DNA from: JBGCDD01 sp045105075
Lineage (GTDB): Bacteria > Pseudomonadota > Alphaproteobacteria > Rhodobacterales > Rhodobacteraceae
DNA length: 7,598 nucleotides
Direction: 5' to 3'
Assembly (NCBI GenBank): GCA_045105075.1
Contig: JBGCDD010000015.1
Coordinates: 1-7,598, forward strand
Part shown: positions 6,512-7,598 of the stretch, piece by piece
Numbering within the stretch: position 1 is the stretch's first letter
Layout: each line of letters starts with the position of its first letter
Program-made: the position numbers and the translations under genes
The notes under the pieces: model-generated
Told to the model about the DNA's origin: nothing
Seen by the model: only the letters and a program-made list of their open reading frames with translations
The model's database searches: none

Positions 6512-6539
6512 GCGCCGGCCCAGAACAGCGGGCCGACGC
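6512..6539 (-). other. Strong hairpin between tctC and tctB (probable mRNA stability or attenuation element)
   Basis: On the minus strand GCGTCGGCCC, an 8-nt loop (GCTGTTCT) and GGGCCGGCGC form a 10-bp stem with a single G-U pair. It starts 8 nt after the tctC stop codon and ends 24 nt before the tctB start. The downstream sequence is CTTTGG, not a U-run, so full termination is unlikely. Protecting the tctC message, or damping expression of the membrane subunits relative to the abundant periplasmic receptor, is the natural inference. Confidence 0.6.
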
Positions 6540-6547
6540 GGGTGCTG

Positions 6548-7543
6548 TTAGGGACGCGGAATGCCCAGATCGGCCGGGCTGACTTTGGCGGCCCCGGTGT
6601 CTTGCAGCGCCCAGGCGGTGACTTGTTGCCACTTGACCAGGAAGTCTTTCGCCTCATCGCCCGAAATATTCGAAACGATGTTGCCGCGGTTGGCCATCAA
6701 TGTGGTGAATGTCTCACTTTGCGCAGCTTTGGCGAAAGCGGTTGTCAGCGTCGCAACCACGTCAGCCGGCGTATCCTCGCGCACAAACACGCCGTAAAAC
6801 GGACCCCACGGCAGGAAATTCGCCATTTCGGGGATCGCATCGGTGATGGCAGGCGCGTCGGGCAAGGTATCGACCGGCGATGTGTTCACAACCGCAAGCG
6901 CGCGCATTTTGCCCGCTTTGACCTGTTCGGCGGCGGCGGAAATACCGGCGGGCATGAAATCAACTTCGCCGCCCAACATCGCCGTCAGGCCCGGTCCTTC
7001 GCCGCCAAACGGGATCGCAGTGACATCAAACGGAGCCGAGTTGGCAATCAGCGCGCCAATCGTGCTGGGCAATCCGCCCGGCCCGGTCGAGCCCATGATC
7101 ACGGCACCGGGATTGGCGGCGATGTCAGACATAAGATCAGCCATCGTCTGATATTTGGAGCCGGCCGGCACCACGATAACCGCAACACCACGGCCCAGAA
7201 TATTGATCGGGGTGAACTTGGAATAGTCCAGATCGGCAACGCCCATGATCGGGTGAAGCTGAGGGTTCTCGGCGCCATAAAGGAACGTGTAACCATCAGC
7301 AGGCGCGGCGTTCACATAAGCGGTCGAAATCGCGCCAGCACCACCGGATTTGTTCAGCACCACAATCGGTTTGCCCAATGCTTCTTCTGCGGCGGGGTTG
7401 ATCGCGCGGGCGACCGTGTCGGTGGCTCCACCTGCGCCCCACATGACAACACCCAGCATTTCGCGTTCGGGAAATTCCTGTGCGATGGCGGTTGTGCCCG
7501 CCAATGCAAATGCCGCAATGGCACCGATCCAAGTCTTTCTCAT
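6548..7543 (-). CDS. tctC: Tripartite tricarboxylate transporter periplasmic receptor, TctC/Bug family
   Basis: Predicted 331-residue periplasmic solute receptor for the TctAB membrane complex. The N-terminus MRKTWIGAIAAFALAGTTAI has a basic start and hydrophobic core, with signal cleavage expected after AIA (residue 21). The mature part shows family features: a GAGGATDTVAR loop (about 37-47) in the first ligand-binding region, NKSGGAGAISTAYVNAAPAD (about 64-83), and the STGPGGLPSTIGALI loop near the second domain. Length is typical of Bug proteins. The ATG at 7543 is chosen because it begins the signal peptide and has GGGAGG 4 nt upstream. It is the first gene of the visible operon. The 55 bp left upstream show no clear promoter, which may lie beyond the window. 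The ligand is unknown; Bug receptors bind di- and tricarboxylates, aromatic acids, amino acids or nicotinate-like compounds. Confidence 0.95.
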   Translation of the reverse strand: MRKTWIGAIAAFALAGTTAIAQEFPEREMLGVVMWGAGGATDTVARAINPAAEEALGKPIVVLNKSGGAGAISTAYVNAAPADGYTFLYGAENPQLHPIMGVADLDYSKFTPINILGRGVAVIVVPAGSKYQTMADLMSDIAANPGAVIMGSTGPGGLPSTIGALIANSAPFDVTAIPFGGEGPGLTAMLGGEVDFMPAGISAAAEQVKAGKMRALAVVNTSPVDTLPDAPAITDAIPEMANFLPWGPFYGVFVREDTPADVVATLTTAFAKAAQSETFTTLMANRGNIVSNISGDEAKDFLVKWQQVTAWALQDTGAAKVSPADLGIPRP

Positions 7544-7547
7544 TTTT

Positions 7548-7553
7548 CCTCCC
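7548..7553 (-). promoter_or_regulatory. tctC: Ribosome binding site of tctC
   Basis: GGGAGG on the minus strand, 4 nt before the ATG at 7543, within a purine-rich stretch (AAAGGGAGGAAAA). It confirms the start at the signal peptide and is much stronger than the sites of tctB and tctA, consistent with more receptor than membrane subunits. Confidence 0.75.
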
Positions 7554-7598
7554 TTTGCGGCACCGCCGCTGTTCCAGTTCTTGATACGCCGGTCATTT

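Noticed and set aside
1..7598. CRISPR arrays, tRNA or rRNA genes, transposases, integrases or defence genes
   Set aside because: None seen: no regularly spaced repeats, no cloverleaf-like segments, and every long reliable frame is a transporter, enzyme or regulator gene.

Overview
The window looks like an accessory metabolic and transport region of a GC-rich alphaproteobacterium, most likely a marine Rhodobacteraceae (roseobacter-type). The reasons are the codon use, the strong third-position GC, the tripartite tricarboxylate transporter, the polyamine-type binding protein paired with a FAD amine oxidase, and a cupin resembling the DMSP lyases of roseobacters. This taxonomic placement is an inference from gene content, not from a marker gene.

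Layout, left to right. (1) 20-2481, minus strand: a FAD-dependent amine/amino-acid oxidoreductase (PuuB/OrdL type), then a periplasmic polyamine/opine-type ABC substrate-binding protein. They form one apparent transcription unit that reads off the left edge, where the remaining ABC transporter genes would be expected. (2) 2482-2616: a divergent control region with two T-N11-A inverted repeats typical of LysR-family operators. The first overlaps the -35 of a plausible oxidoreductase promoter. (3) 2617-4115, plus strand: a LysR-type regulator with a TTG start and, 2 bp later, a 198-residue cupin that keeps the metal-binding and tyrosine pattern of DddQ/DddK/DddL DMSP lyases. (4) 4116-4501: a convergent gap with no intact gene, holding a possible remnant of an RTX-type calcium-binding repeat. 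(5) 4502-7543, minus strand: a complete tctC-tctB-tctA operon for a secondary, binding-protein-dependent carboxylate transporter. A strong hairpin lies between tctC and tctB, and tctB and tctA abut exactly (TAGATG).

How the parts may work together (inference). The LysR protein probably senses a small molecule and controls the divergent oxidoreductase/binding-protein unit and its own cupin operon. The binding protein would bring in a cationic or amine/ammonium compound, the FAD enzyme would oxidise a C-N bond, and the cupin would act on a related onium or carboxylate compound. The convergent TTT transporter could import a carboxylate for the same or an unrelated pathway. None of the substrates can be read from the sequence. 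The most interesting element is the DMSP-lyase-like cupin fused into a LysR/amine-oxidase/ABC context.
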